A stretch of DNA of 25,748 nucleotides, taken from positions 1-25,748 of the forward strand of contig JAEZBZ010000274.1 in assembly GCA_023412745.1 (NCBI GenBank). The letters run 5' to 3'. Each line of letters opens with the position of its first letter. The stretch's first letter is position 1. Position numbers and translations under genes: made by a program. Below, one piece after another: positions 7,274 to 15,367 of the stretch. This DNA comes from Pseudomonadota bacterium. GTDB taxonomy: Bacteria > Pseudomonadota > Alphaproteobacteria > Rhizobiales > Hyphomicrobiaceae. Under the pieces are notes generated by a model. The model was not told where the DNA came from. It searched no databases and saw only the letters and a program-made list of their open reading frames with translations.

Positions 7274-8340
7274 CGGTCTTGCAGCGCGTCCTCTAATACG
7301 GCTCGAAAATCGGCCGGCGCGATAGTTAGCAGATCCGGCTTGGTCGTCATGAAAAATCGATCGACCGCCGCGCCGGCGTCGGCAACGGCGACACCACGCA
7401 GCGCTGCTTCGAGATCGTAGACCAGCCGGGGCGGCGTGACAAAGAAATCACCCGTGATCAACGCTCCACGAATGCGGCGTGCCGCGCCCTGCCCTTCCAC
7501 GCGCACGAACGCCGCGACGGTTCCTCCCGGCCCAGTCCGCGACGCTTCCAGTACGTTGGCTTGCCGCGGATCGTCGATCTCGAACACGAAATCGTCGGTG
7601 CCGATTTCGTCTGCATAGATTTTCGCGGCCAACGCTTCTTCTTCCGGACTCGGAGTTCCCGGTTCAAGCGTCAGGCCCAGTCCGCGTGACAGACCATCGA
7701 GCACCGCACGATGTACAGACTCGACCGGCGGGGTAGGACCGCCCAGCAGTTCCTTTAGCGTCACCACTCGTTGTTCGGCGGAATCAAGCGCGCGCTTCTT
7801 CAGCTTCGCCTCGGGCACATTCAGGCACCCCATGATCCGCGCCGGATCGGCATCGACCAGCACGGTGCCTTGATAGATCAGCGTGTCGCCGTCGAAGAAA
7901 CCGCCGGTTCCGCACAGTTTGCGACCGCCCACTTCGATATCGTTGCGTGGCCGGAACTGCGCCGCGATGCCGAATGCCGACGACAGCCCCGCCGCAACCG
8001 CCTCGCAGATCGTGCGCGTGTAGTCTCCCAGCGTCGGCATCGGCAGCCGACGCCGCGACAGCACGAGCTCCCAGCCGACCTGTCCTTCGTCCAGGTAGAT
8101 CGCCCCACCGCCGGTGATGCGCCGCACCAGCCCGATGCCGTTGGCGCGGCAGTAGCCCTGGCGCACCTCGTGGCTCATCGCCTGATGCCGGCCGATCAGC
8201 GCGCAGGGTTCAAAGCGCAGGAAACGGATCGTATCCGGTATTTTCCCGGTCTTGTGCAACTCGATCAAAGCGGCATCAAACGCAATTTGCAGCCGGCCTT
8301 CACGGACGCCGGTATCGATGACGCGAAAGGGGACAGTCAT
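7270..8340 (-). CDS. slpl(AB): Lipoate:protein ligase with fused LplB-like domain, sLpl(AB) type
   Basis: A 356-residue ligase of the biotin/lipoate A/B ligase superfamily. The catalytic domain has RRITGGGAIYLDEG (residues 73-86), the lipoyl-AMP-binding loop of LplA. It also has RNDIEVGGRKLCGTGG (residues 132-147), with Lys141 as the expected catalytic lysine. A C-terminal accessory domain (about residues 250-356) resembles LplB, consistent with the fused sLpl(AB) ligases that charge LbpA in sHdr-containing sulfur oxidisers. The ATG at 8340 is preceded by a strong GAGGAGG site; an in-frame TTG at 8367 is less likely. It lies 16 bases after the PrsW-like gene and overlaps the thioesterase gene. 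Octanoate or lipoate plus ATP are the expected substrates; preference for LbpA over GcvH is known for the family, not shown here. Confidence 0.87.
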   Translation of the reverse strand: MTVPFRVIDTGVREGRLQIAFDAALIELHKTGKIPDTIRFLRFEPCALIGRHQAMSHEVRQGYCRANGIGLVRRITGGGAIYLDEGQVGWELVLSRRRLPMPTLGDYTRTICEAVAAGLSSAFGIAAQFRPRNDIEVGGRKLCGTGGFFDGDTLIYQGTVLVDADPARIMGCLNVPEAKLKKRALDSAEQRVVTLKELLGGPTPPVESVHRAVLDGLSRGLGLTLEPGTPSPEEEALAAKIYADEIGTDDFVFEIDDPRQANVLEASRTGPGGTVAAFVRVEGQGAARRIRGALITGDFFVTPPRLVYDLEAALRGVAVADAGAAVDRFFMTTKPDLLTIAPADFRAVLEDALQDR

Positions 8341-8356
8341 CGGCGCATCCTCCTCA

Positions 8357-9085
8357 TCACGCAGCAACCCTGCGCGGATACACGAGGCACTTATCGGTCA
8401 GCCGGTTCGCCATATAGAGCCCGGTCGCGACGAGGCCGATGAGCCAGACGGTCGATGCGAGCGCCCAGAACGGCCGGCCGAGACCGAACAGATCCATCTG
8501 GACGGCCAGCGCCGGCAGGTTCACCACCAGATGCATCAGTATGCCAAGCAGCCCACCGATCACGACGCTGCGCCCCTTGGACAGCGCATAAAACAACGGC
8601 ATCAGAAACATGCCGTGCAGGAAGCATACCTCGGTGCGTTCCAGCATGAAGCCCCAGAACTCATAGAACGGCGTGGCCTGAAGCGCCGGAACCTTGGCTA
8701 TACGATCGGCCAGAAACCAGATCTCGCCGACGCCGAAGCCCAGTCCCGCCGCGATCGCCAATCCGATCGCGCTGCCCGATTGGATCGCCCGCCGGACGCT
8801 GCGCAGCGTCAGCACGATCCATTTCGCGGGCTCTTCCGTCAGCGGCGCCGCCAGCATCAGAACGATGAGCGTGGCGACGACGGTGCCCAGCGCACCCTGT
8901 AAATGGGCCAGCAGCGGCAGGCGCACCGCGTAGAACGCCAGCGGCTGCATCGGCAGCATCAGCACGAACGCCGACACCAGGACCGGAAGGTGTGCGCGGT
9001 TGCTGACCCGCAGAGCCAGCCATCCCCAGAGTGCCATGGCCATGACCGAGGCCAGCGCCGCCGCGATATAGATTCCCATCCGCAT
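8357..9085 (-). CDS. PrsW-like/YhfC-like intramembrane protease-family protein
   Basis: A 242-residue polytopic membrane protein with about seven hydrophobic segments. It shows the three motifs of the PrsW superfamily. These are EEPAK (Glu84, Glu85, Lys88), GFGVGE (Glu121) and histidines at FLHGMF (His157) and ILMHLVVN (His185), which in active members form a metal-binding intramembrane active site. The final motif is HxxxN rather than HxxxD, so protease activity is uncertain. It sits inside the lipoate operon, 49 bases after lipS2 and 16 bases before the ligase. I know of no established role for a PrsW homologue in lipoate assembly. Two starts, 9085 and 9079, are both plausible. Confidence 0.75.
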   Translation of the reverse strand: MRMGIYIAAALASVMAMALWGWLALRVSNRAHLPVLVSAFVLMLPMQPLAFYAVRLPLLAHLQGALGTVVATLIVLMLAAPLTEEPAKWIVLTLRSVRRAIQSGSAIGLAIAAGLGFGVGEIWFLADRIAKVPALQATPFYEFWGFMLERTEVCFLHGMFLMPLFYALSKGRSVVIGGLLGILMHLVVNLPALAVQMDLFGLGRPFWALASTVWLIGLVATGLYMANRLTDKCLVYPRRVAA

Positions 9086-9134
9086 TCCCCAGAGTCCGCC
9101 ATGCCGCGCCGAGCCCTAGCATTCCCCGACGCGA

Positions 9135-10424
9135 TCAGCCTTCCAATTCTTCGCCTTCGACGTAGGCCTCCTCGGGCTTCTCGCGTCCGAGCTGATGGCG
9201 GATCCTGCGCAGATCGACAGCCACCGGCTGGAACGGATAGCTCGCGATATTGGACGGCGGACTGTCGCCATAGGGCCGGTCGCAGGCGGAAATGTCATCG
9301 CGGACCTTGCCCGGACAGCCGCTGGTGCGGAACGCGATGCCCTCATCGATCATGCGCTCCAGCTCAACGGCAGAAACACCGAAATCCACAACATGGCCCA
9401 GATCATCGAAGCGCATGTGTTCAACGCGCACGTCGCGATAGTCGATCAGATAGCGCGCCAACTGCACGCGCCGCCACTGGTCGCGCGGGGTCGCCGGCAG
9501 GTGATCCATCAGCGAGCCCCTCTCCGGGAAGAAGCAGAACATGTGGCTGTGCCCGCCCATGTCGACCAAGCGCTGCACGAGACTCAGAACGTCGAATTCC
9601 GTCTCACCCATGCCGACGATGATGTGTGCGCCGAATTTCCCGCGACCGAAAATATCGTGCGCATCGTTCAGGATTTCCCAGTATTTCGCCCAGGTGTGCG
9701 GTGAGGCGACACCACGGCCGCGCGTCCGGTCGAAGATCTCAGGCGTCGCGGCATCCAGCGCGACGGTGAAAATTTCCGCTCCCATATCTTTCAGCCGCCC
9801 GACGTCGGCGCGTGTCATGGTGGTCGGGTTGGACAGGATCGACACCGGCACCGCGGCAGGGTCGATCCGGTCCGTCCATGCCTTCAGCACCGCCACCGTA
9901 TCCGCATCCGAACGCGGATGCGTGATCATCGAAATGCACATGCGGTGGAACGGCGTGCGCGGCCCATCGCGGGCGACGATGTCCACGATCTGCTGCATTG
10001 GCACCGCCGGCCAATCGACGCGAATGAAGTTGCGGTTGGCGTAATCGCGATCCCCCTCGCGATGACGCGCCAGTCCGCAGTAGGCGCAGTTGGCGCGGCA
10101 TCCCTCCGGATACGTCAGCAGCAGGTTGAGACAGCGCGTGCAGGCGCAGCGGTGCATGCGGCCGGGCATCAGCCCGAGCGTGATCGCCGCCGCCGTCGAC
10201 ATCTGCACGTAGTCGGGCGAGCGCATGTGCGGCGTCAGCCGATTGTTGTTCGGCAGGTAGACGCCTTCCGGCGGCACGTTAGCGGCCTTGACGCGCCCGC
10301 CGTTCTTGAGCGCCGCTGGGATCGACGCAGGCATCCGCGGCACCATCGCCTCGGCGCGGTTTGTGTCGCTGCCCCCAGCCCCCGTTCGCAATGGCAATGC
10401 GGTTTCGCGCTTGAGACACGTCAT
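9135..10424 (-). CDS. lipS2: Radical SAM sulfur-insertion enzyme, LipS2-like (lipoyl synthase component)
   Basis: A 429-residue radical SAM protein. The canonical cluster motif is CRANCAYC (Cys109, Cys113, Cys116). A cysteine group CACTRC just before it (Cys93, Cys95, Cys98) and late cysteines Cys370 (TSGCPGK) and Cys381 (SACDRPYGD) could ligate a second [4Fe-4S] cluster, as reported for LipS1/LipS2 and used as sulfur donor. In Thermococcus, LipS2 acts on the octanoylated carrier and LipS1 finishes the lipoyl group. I assign this one as LipS2 from the lipS1-lipT-lipS2-slpl order I recall for Hyphomicrobium; the two numbers could be swapped. The ATG at 10424 overlaps the lipT stop (ATGA), which decides the start against a longer open frame reaching 10616. 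Confidence 0.78.
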   Translation of the reverse strand: MTCLKRETALPLRTGAGGSDTNRAEAMVPRMPASIPAALKNGGRVKAANVPPEGVYLPNNNRLTPHMRSPDYVQMSTAAAITLGLMPGRMHRCACTRCLNLLLTYPEGCRANCAYCGLARHREGDRDYANRNFIRVDWPAVPMQQIVDIVARDGPRTPFHRMCISMITHPRSDADTVAVLKAWTDRIDPAAVPVSILSNPTTMTRADVGRLKDMGAEIFTVALDAATPEIFDRTRGRGVASPHTWAKYWEILNDAHDIFGRGKFGAHIIVGMGETEFDVLSLVQRLVDMGGHSHMFCFFPERGSLMDHLPATPRDQWRRVQLARYLIDYRDVRVEHMRFDDLGHVVDFGVSAVELERMIDEGIAFRTSGCPGKVRDDISACDRPYGDSPPSNIASYPFQPVAVDLRRIRHQLGREKPEEAYVEGEELEG

Positions 10425-11524
10425 GCCGCCTGCTCCGCTTCCCAATAATCCACAAACGCGATCCACGCGCGTTTGAGATCGGCAGGATCGGGAACACCAT
10501 CGACATAGGTTTGCGCGAGCGCGAGCCGCCGCTTCAGCGCGCGATCGATGGATGCTCCGAACAGCGCAGCAATCTCTTCCGCGTAGTCCCCTGACGCGCC
10601 ATCGTTCCCACCGCACATCGCGGCGGCAGCCTCTCCCGCACGTTCTCCCGACATGACGGCGGCATTGATGCCCGCGCCAGTGATCGGATTGGTTAACCCT
10701 GCCGCATCACCGGCCAGCAGAACGGCGATGCGATCCAATCGTCCGACAACATCCAACATCCCCCCGACCGGAATTACACCGCCGGTATGCTGCAGGATTT
10801 CTCTGCCCACCCGCCCCTCACCAATCAGCCGCCAGTGCAGATCATCAAGCAGCGGCTTGAGCGCGTGACGATGCGCCGGCGTGACGCCGAGACCGAGGTT
10901 GGCGACCGCGCCTTTCGGAAACAGCCACGCGTAGCCGCCACGAATGCCAGCCGAGAGAAAGATGTCGGTCGCCGCGAATGGCCGCAGCAACGGCACAGTG
11001 CTCTGCCGCGTCTCAACGAACTCACGATTGCGCTGGCCGATGGCGCGGCCAACCGGAGAACGCGGCCCATCCGCGCCAACAATGACACGTGGACGGAGCA
11101 CCACTTCCGTGTCCTTGCCGTCCTCGCCCGTCGCCACGACAACCGCGCCATCTGCCGTGATGCGACGCAAACTCGTCCCGAAGCGGCAATCCGCGCCCGC
11201 ATGCTTCGCCCGATCGACGAGGTCCGCATCGAACGTCGCGCGATCGATCATATGGCCGGGAAAACGATCGCTATGCTGCGTATGCCCAAATTCAACCGTC
11301 GTCGTCATGGCACGGATCGCCTGGCGTCGCGATCGCGCGCTGCCAGCGGTCCGCTCACCGATCATCGCCGGAATGAATTCGGCGCACTGCACCGGAAACC
11401 CAGCACGCGCCTTGCGATCGATCGCCAGGACGCGCGCCCCGTCACTTGCGGCCATCGCAGCAGCACACGCGCCGGCGGGCCCGAGCCCGACCACAAGCAC
11501 GTCGATGTCGGCAAATCTCATCAT
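10421..11524 (-). CDS. lipT: FAD-dependent oxidoreductase of the geranylgeranyl-reductase family, LipT-like
   Basis: A 367-residue flavoprotein. The N-terminal dinucleotide fold VVGLGPAGACAA (residues 11-22) binds FAD, the central motif VGADGPRSPVGR and the late AGDAAGLTNPITGAGI motif are classic for the GGR/PHBH class. It is encoded between the two radical SAM genes, overlapping both by ATGA junctions at 11521-11524 and 10421-10424. This fixes the start at 11524 and shows strict co-translation. LipT is the name given to such a protein in LipS1/LipS2 lipoate loci; an electron-transfer role toward the radical SAM enzymes has been suggested, but the exact job is not established. Confidence 0.8.
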   Translation of the reverse strand: MMRFADIDVLVVGLGPAGACAAAMAASDGARVLAIDRKARAGFPVQCAEFIPAMIGERTAGSARSRRQAIRAMTTTVEFGHTQHSDRFPGHMIDRATFDADLVDRAKHAGADCRFGTSLRRITADGAVVVATGEDGKDTEVVLRPRVIVGADGPRSPVGRAIGQRNREFVETRQSTVPLLRPFAATDIFLSAGIRGGYAWLFPKGAVANLGLGVTPAHRHALKPLLDDLHWRLIGEGRVGREILQHTGGVIPVGGMLDVVGRLDRIAVLLAGDAAGLTNPITGAGINAAVMSGERAGEAAAAMCGGNDGASGDYAEEIAALFGASIDRALKRRLALAQTYVDGVPDPADLKRAWIAFVDYWEAEQAA

Positions 11525-12555
11525 GCCGCACAAGCTCCGCGCGAGCTGAGTTCACCACCGATTTTCACCGAGCAGCACGCGTGCGCCTGCTCGAACGGAC
11601 GGCCCATCGCATGCGTTAGCGCAACGACACCGTCAGCGGGAAACGCGATCCCATCGAGACCAGCCATCACGGCATAGGCGTCCGTTACCCGCTTGTGCAT
11701 GCCGGGCGGCCGGGCACACCCGAGGTTCACCGGCTTGTCCGCAAGCCGCTGCCGCGCCTGCAGGAAAATGCGCCCGATGTCCGCGGGCGCGGGCGTGGCG
11801 AACGTGTTGGCGCGCGCATAGAACGGCATCACCACCACCAGCACCAGACTGTGAATATCGGCGGCGGCGCAGATGTCGATCGCGCGCTGCTCACCCAGCA
11901 TACGGCCGTAGTGCAGCCCGATGACGATGTGCGGCACCACCTGCATGCGCGTGGCGCACAGCGCGGCCAGCGTCTGCTCAAAATCCGCAACCCGCCGATC
12001 CAGGTGATAAACCTGCCGGATCGTTTGCTCTGCGCCGATCACATCCATCATCGCGGTATCGACGCCGGCCGATTCCATCGCACGCGCGCGCCGTTCATCC
12101 AGCAGCGCGGAATGGATCGCGATCCTCAGATGCGGAAAATCGCGCTTCAGCTTCTCGATGACGGGATAATAGCGCTCATACTTGATCTCGTTGCGCCGGT
12201 TCGAGCCGCCCGACAGCAGAAACCCCTGCAGCTCCTGAAGCAGAATGAGATCGCGCACCTTTGCGTCGAGCATTTCCGGCGTCGTCGCCGAGATCATCGG
12301 TTCGAGGATTTTCGCCTGGCAGTGATCGCAATCGAGCGCGCAGGCGCCCGCCGTCACCGAGAAGGCCGGAAACGCATTCTTGCTGCAGCCCGACAACTCG
12401 CTGGATGCGTAGTTCTTGAAGGTCGGTGTTGAGAAGCGGATCGGCCGCAATCCGCCCGCGCGCGCGGCGGCGGCCTCCATCTCGCGCACGAGATCGACAT
12501 CGAACGCGGCATCCTCGAACTCTTCAATCGTGCGCAGCTGATCCAGCCAAGACAT
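11521..12555 (-). CDS. lipS1: Radical SAM sulfur-insertion enzyme, LipS1-like (lipoyl synthase component)
   Basis: A 344-residue radical SAM protein with the cluster motif CALDCDHC (Cys72, Cys76, Cys79). Upstream Cys57 (SGCSKN) and downstream Cys280 (LGCARPPG), Cys327/Cys328 and Cys342 are candidates for an auxiliary [4Fe-4S] cluster. The sequence PTFKNYASSEL before the motif and GGSNRRNEI after it resemble biotin-synthase-like proteins later recognised as LipS1. LipS1 adds the second sulfur to the mercapto-octanoyl carrier. The assignment to LipS1 rather than LipS2 rests on recalled gene order. It begins 45 bases after the stop of the MMPL exporter gene and overlaps lipT. Confidence 0.77.
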   Translation of the reverse strand: MSWLDQLRTIEEFEDAAFDVDLVREMEAAAARAGGLRPIRFSTPTFKNYASSELSGCSKNAFPAFSVTAGACALDCDHCQAKILEPMISATTPEMLDAKVRDLILLQELQGFLLSGGSNRRNEIKYERYYPVIEKLKRDFPHLRIAIHSALLDERRARAMESAGVDTAMMDVIGAEQTIRQVYHLDRRVADFEQTLAALCATRMQVVPHIVIGLHYGRMLGEQRAIDICAAADIHSLVLVVVMPFYARANTFATPAPADIGRIFLQARQRLADKPVNLGCARPPGMHKRVTDAYAVMAGLDGIAFPADGVVALTHAMGRPFEQAHACCSVKIGGELSSRGACAA

Positions 12556-12600
12556 GGCGGGATGATAGGCGAGCCCGGGATTATCGGCAAAGCGCGTTTC

Positions 12601-14928
12601 TCACGCCTGCCTCGGGAAGTAGCGGCGATATAGTGCCACCGTCGCCGGCAGGATGAACAACTGCGCGATCAGCGACGACAGCAGGCACACGGCAGCCAGC
12701 CGGCCGAACAGTCGCAGCGACGGCAGATGCGACAGCACCGTGACGCCAAGGCCCATGGCCAGCACGATCGTGGTCAGCACGATGACCGGCCCGATATGAT
12801 GCATGGTGTTGATCAACGCGGTTGTCGCCGCGTCCGGTCCCGGCGGCAGATCGGCTTCCTCGATCCGGAAGCGGTTGAGGAAATGGATCGTGGAATCGAT
12901 CGCCAGCGCAAACGCCACCGTGATCGCGATGATCGAGGCGAACTGCAGCCCCTCACCCGACACCCATAACAGCGCGCCGGTCGCGAAAATCGGGAACACC
13001 GACGGTAGGATGCTCGACACGCCGGACAGCAGGCTGCGCAGCGCGATGCCGAGGAAGATGAAGATCACGAACATATCGCCGACAAGGCCGATGTTCAGCT
13101 CCCAGATCAGCGCCGCCGAATTGCGCGCCGCGATCGCCGGCAAGCCCGTCACCGAGATCTGGAACTCGGGATGGTTCTTGCGGATCGGCTCGAGCGCCTC
13201 GTCGACGCGATCGATCACCGGCAAAATCTGGCTCGCATCGACGTCCGGCAGCCGGCCCGTGACCAGGACCGCGCGCTGGTCCTTATCGATGAAACGGCGC
13301 ACCAGATGCTCCGGTAGAACACCGATGTACTTCTTCATCGTCTCGATGTTGGTGTCGCCGGCTTCGGCCAGCCAGCGCCGCAGGCTGTCCATGGACCAGA
13401 CGTTGCCGAGACCGGCCGCCTTTTCCAGAACGGAATGCGCCTGCGCGATAACGTCGAGTGTTGCGGGATCGTAGAGCGAGCGGCCATCCTTCCACTGAAT
13501 CATGATGTGGACCGGATTGGCGCCCGTCAGCTTGGTATCGAGCTGATTGGTTGCGGCCAGCGCGTGCTCTTTGTCCGGCACCTGATCGGCCAACCTGTAT
13601 TGCGGCTCGAGTTGCACATAGGCCATCCCACAAAGGATGACGGCAGCCAAGCCGGCGAGGAAGAACGGCGTCGGCTTGACGGCGACGACGCGAATGATGG
13701 CGTCGGACATGCGCGCCAGGACACCAAATCCGTCATTCTGCTGGACCACAGCCTTGGAGGTCGGATTCGCCTCTTCCCGGATCAGGAAGACAGCGAGCGT
13801 CGGCACCACCACGGCGACCGCGATGTACGATATCGCAACCGCCAATAGCGCCGCCTGGCCGAACGTGCGGATCAGCGCGGAATCGGCCCATGCGAATGAA
13901 ATCAGCGCCAGGCACGCATTCATCGCAGTGAGCAGGCAGGCAGGCGCTACGTCGCGCACGGCGTTGCGCGCGGCCGTCAGGCGATCCACGCCGGCCAGAA
14001 TGTCCCGGCGGATAGAAAACACCAAATGCATGGAATCCGAGAATCCTGACACCAGGATCAGCGGGGTCAGTACGTTGATGAACAGGTTCAACCGGTAGTC
14101 CAGCCCACCGATAATACCCAGCGTCCACAGGATGGCGATGGACGGCCCAAGTACGGCGATCGCCGTCAGCGACAGGCGCCGGAAGAACATGTACGCGATG
14201 AGGCCGCCGACGAGGAATCCAAGCCCGTTGTAGACGAGGCGATCCCGTTCGACGGCGTTGCGGATTTCGAGCTGCATGACCGGCGCGCCGGTCAGCTTGA
14301 CCGTCAGGCCAGATCCTTCCAGCGCGCGCTCGGCCGACGACAGGATATCGCCGATAACAACCTTGGCGCTCTTCTCCTCTACGACATGCCGGTCCAGCGA
14401 CATGACAGCGAGAGCCAACGTCCCGTCATCCGACAGGAATTTGCCGGCGACGATATCGTTGGTGCGCAATGCCTGGATAACTGCATCGTAGGCGGCACCA
14501 TCCGGCAGGGCATCGGGCACGATCGGCGCAGCATAGCCCGTCGCGTCCGGCTTGCTGCGCGCCGATAGCATCGACACCAGGCCATCGACGCCGTCCGCAA
14601 GCTGCAAGTCGATGATCGCGTTAGCGAACGCTTCGAGCTGCGGCTTCTTCAGCAGGTCCGGCCCCTCGATGACAGCGAGCACGTCGTACTCGCTGGAGGG
14701 GAAGCGCCGGTCGATCTCTTCGTACTGCAGGAATTCCGGCGTGTTGGTTCGGAACAGCTCCGACAACGAGTCATCAACCTTGAGCTGCGACACGCCGATC
14801 ATGGCCAGCGCGCTGACGGCGAGGATGAGGACCAGAGAAACCAGCGGCGCGCGCAGCGCGACCAGTCCGAGACGATCGAGACCGAAGCTCAGCGTAAACG
14901 AGCGGTTAGGCGTGCCTTTTTCGGGCAT
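12601..14928 (-). CDS. MMPL/RND-superfamily exporter
   Basis: A 775-residue membrane protein with the RND/MMPL topology: one N-terminal transmembrane helix (around residues 22-42), a large periplasmic loop, a block of five or six helices (about 230-400), a second loop and a final helix block (about 610-760). Motifs such as GFSDSMHLVFSIRRDI and the ALAIDSTIHFLNRFRIEE segment (with charged residues inside helices) are typical of COG1033 exporters that move lipids or hydrophobic compounds. The ATG at 14928 has a GGAGAG site upstream; the open frame continues to 15012 without family-like sequence. It is the first gene of the lipoate operon. Whether it belongs functionally, for example by exporting a lipid or fatty acid, is unknown. 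Confidence 0.85.
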   Translation of the reverse strand: MPEKGTPNRSFTLSFGLDRLGLVALRAPLVSLVLILAVSALAMIGVSQLKVDDSLSELFRTNTPEFLQYEEIDRRFPSSEYDVLAVIEGPDLLKKPQLEAFANAIIDLQLADGVDGLVSMLSARSKPDATGYAAPIVPDALPDGAAYDAVIQALRTNDIVAGKFLSDDGTLALAVMSLDRHVVEEKSAKVVIGDILSSAERALEGSGLTVKLTGAPVMQLEIRNAVERDRLVYNGLGFLVGGLIAYMFFRRLSLTAIAVLGPSIAILWTLGIIGGLDYRLNLFINVLTPLILVSGFSDSMHLVFSIRRDILAGVDRLTAARNAVRDVAPACLLTAMNACLALISFAWADSALIRTFGQAALLAVAISYIAVAVVVPTLAVFLIREEANPTSKAVVQQNDGFGVLARMSDAIIRVVAVKPTPFFLAGLAAVILCGMAYVQLEPQYRLADQVPDKEHALAATNQLDTKLTGANPVHIMIQWKDGRSLYDPATLDVIAQAHSVLEKAAGLGNVWSMDSLRRWLAEAGDTNIETMKKYIGVLPEHLVRRFIDKDQRAVLVTGRLPDVDASQILPVIDRVDEALEPIRKNHPEFQISVTGLPAIAARNSAALIWELNIGLVGDMFVIFIFLGIALRSLLSGVSSILPSVFPIFATGALLWVSGEGLQFASIIAITVAFALAIDSTIHFLNRFRIEEADLPPGPDAATTALINTMHHIGPVIVLTTIVLAMGLGVTVLSHLPSLRLFGRLAAVCLLSSLIAQLFILPATVALYRRYFPRQA

Positions 14929-15367
14929 GCGTTCTGATCTCTCTCCCCCACCTTGAGGTCGGGCCGCTCGCGAAGTTGGAGCCCCGCCTTGAATTCCGCC
15001 GTCGTCATCCATCCGAAAACCGCTAGATTCCTATGACGGCACGCAAATGACCGACTCACGTAAGTCCCGCGGATCGTTGCATCGCTTATCGTAGCAGGGC
15101 AAGACTTCATGCCTCGCCGACAAGCCATTGATATCTGGACGATTAGCCGTGTGAGTGCAGACAGCGGTGCACGATGTCCCCGATCTGTGGCCGAATAGAG
15201 ACATACAGGTCTGCGACCGCAGCATCGACCGGAGCGATCTAGCCAATCGGGATCGCGATCCTCATCGCCTATCAGGTCGCAGGATAGCGCCGCGAGAGTA
15301 TTTCGCTCCACATGGCAGCCCCCACATGCCGGGCCGCGGGCCACAGCGTCGTATTCATCTTCTCAGT
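14929..15367. other. Intergenic region between the MMPL operon and the LysR gene
   Basis: About 440 bases without a convincing gene. It should hold the promoter of the minus-strand MMPL-lipS operon and the end of the LysR transcript. One minus-strand reading frame contains a CGGCH heme-like motif (around 15310-15330), but it has no haem-protein context, many rare residues and runs into the exporter gene. I read the stretch as non-coding, perhaps with decayed coding sequence. Confidence 0.5.

Noticed and set aside
9135..10616. Longer LipS2 start at 10616
   Set aside because: The added 64 residues are Arg/Cys-rich antisense-type sequence lying inside lipT, and an ATGA overlap gives a natural start at 10424.
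10787..11677. A 296-codon plus-strand frame opposite lipT and lipS1
   Set aside because: Shadow of the minus-strand genes; it has no recognisable domain or ribosome site.
14889..15344. A minus-strand open frame with a CGGCH haem-like motif, considered as a cytochrome c fragment
   Set aside because: There is no signal peptide, axial Met region or family pattern around it, and it runs into the MMPL gene in another frame; the motif is probably chance.
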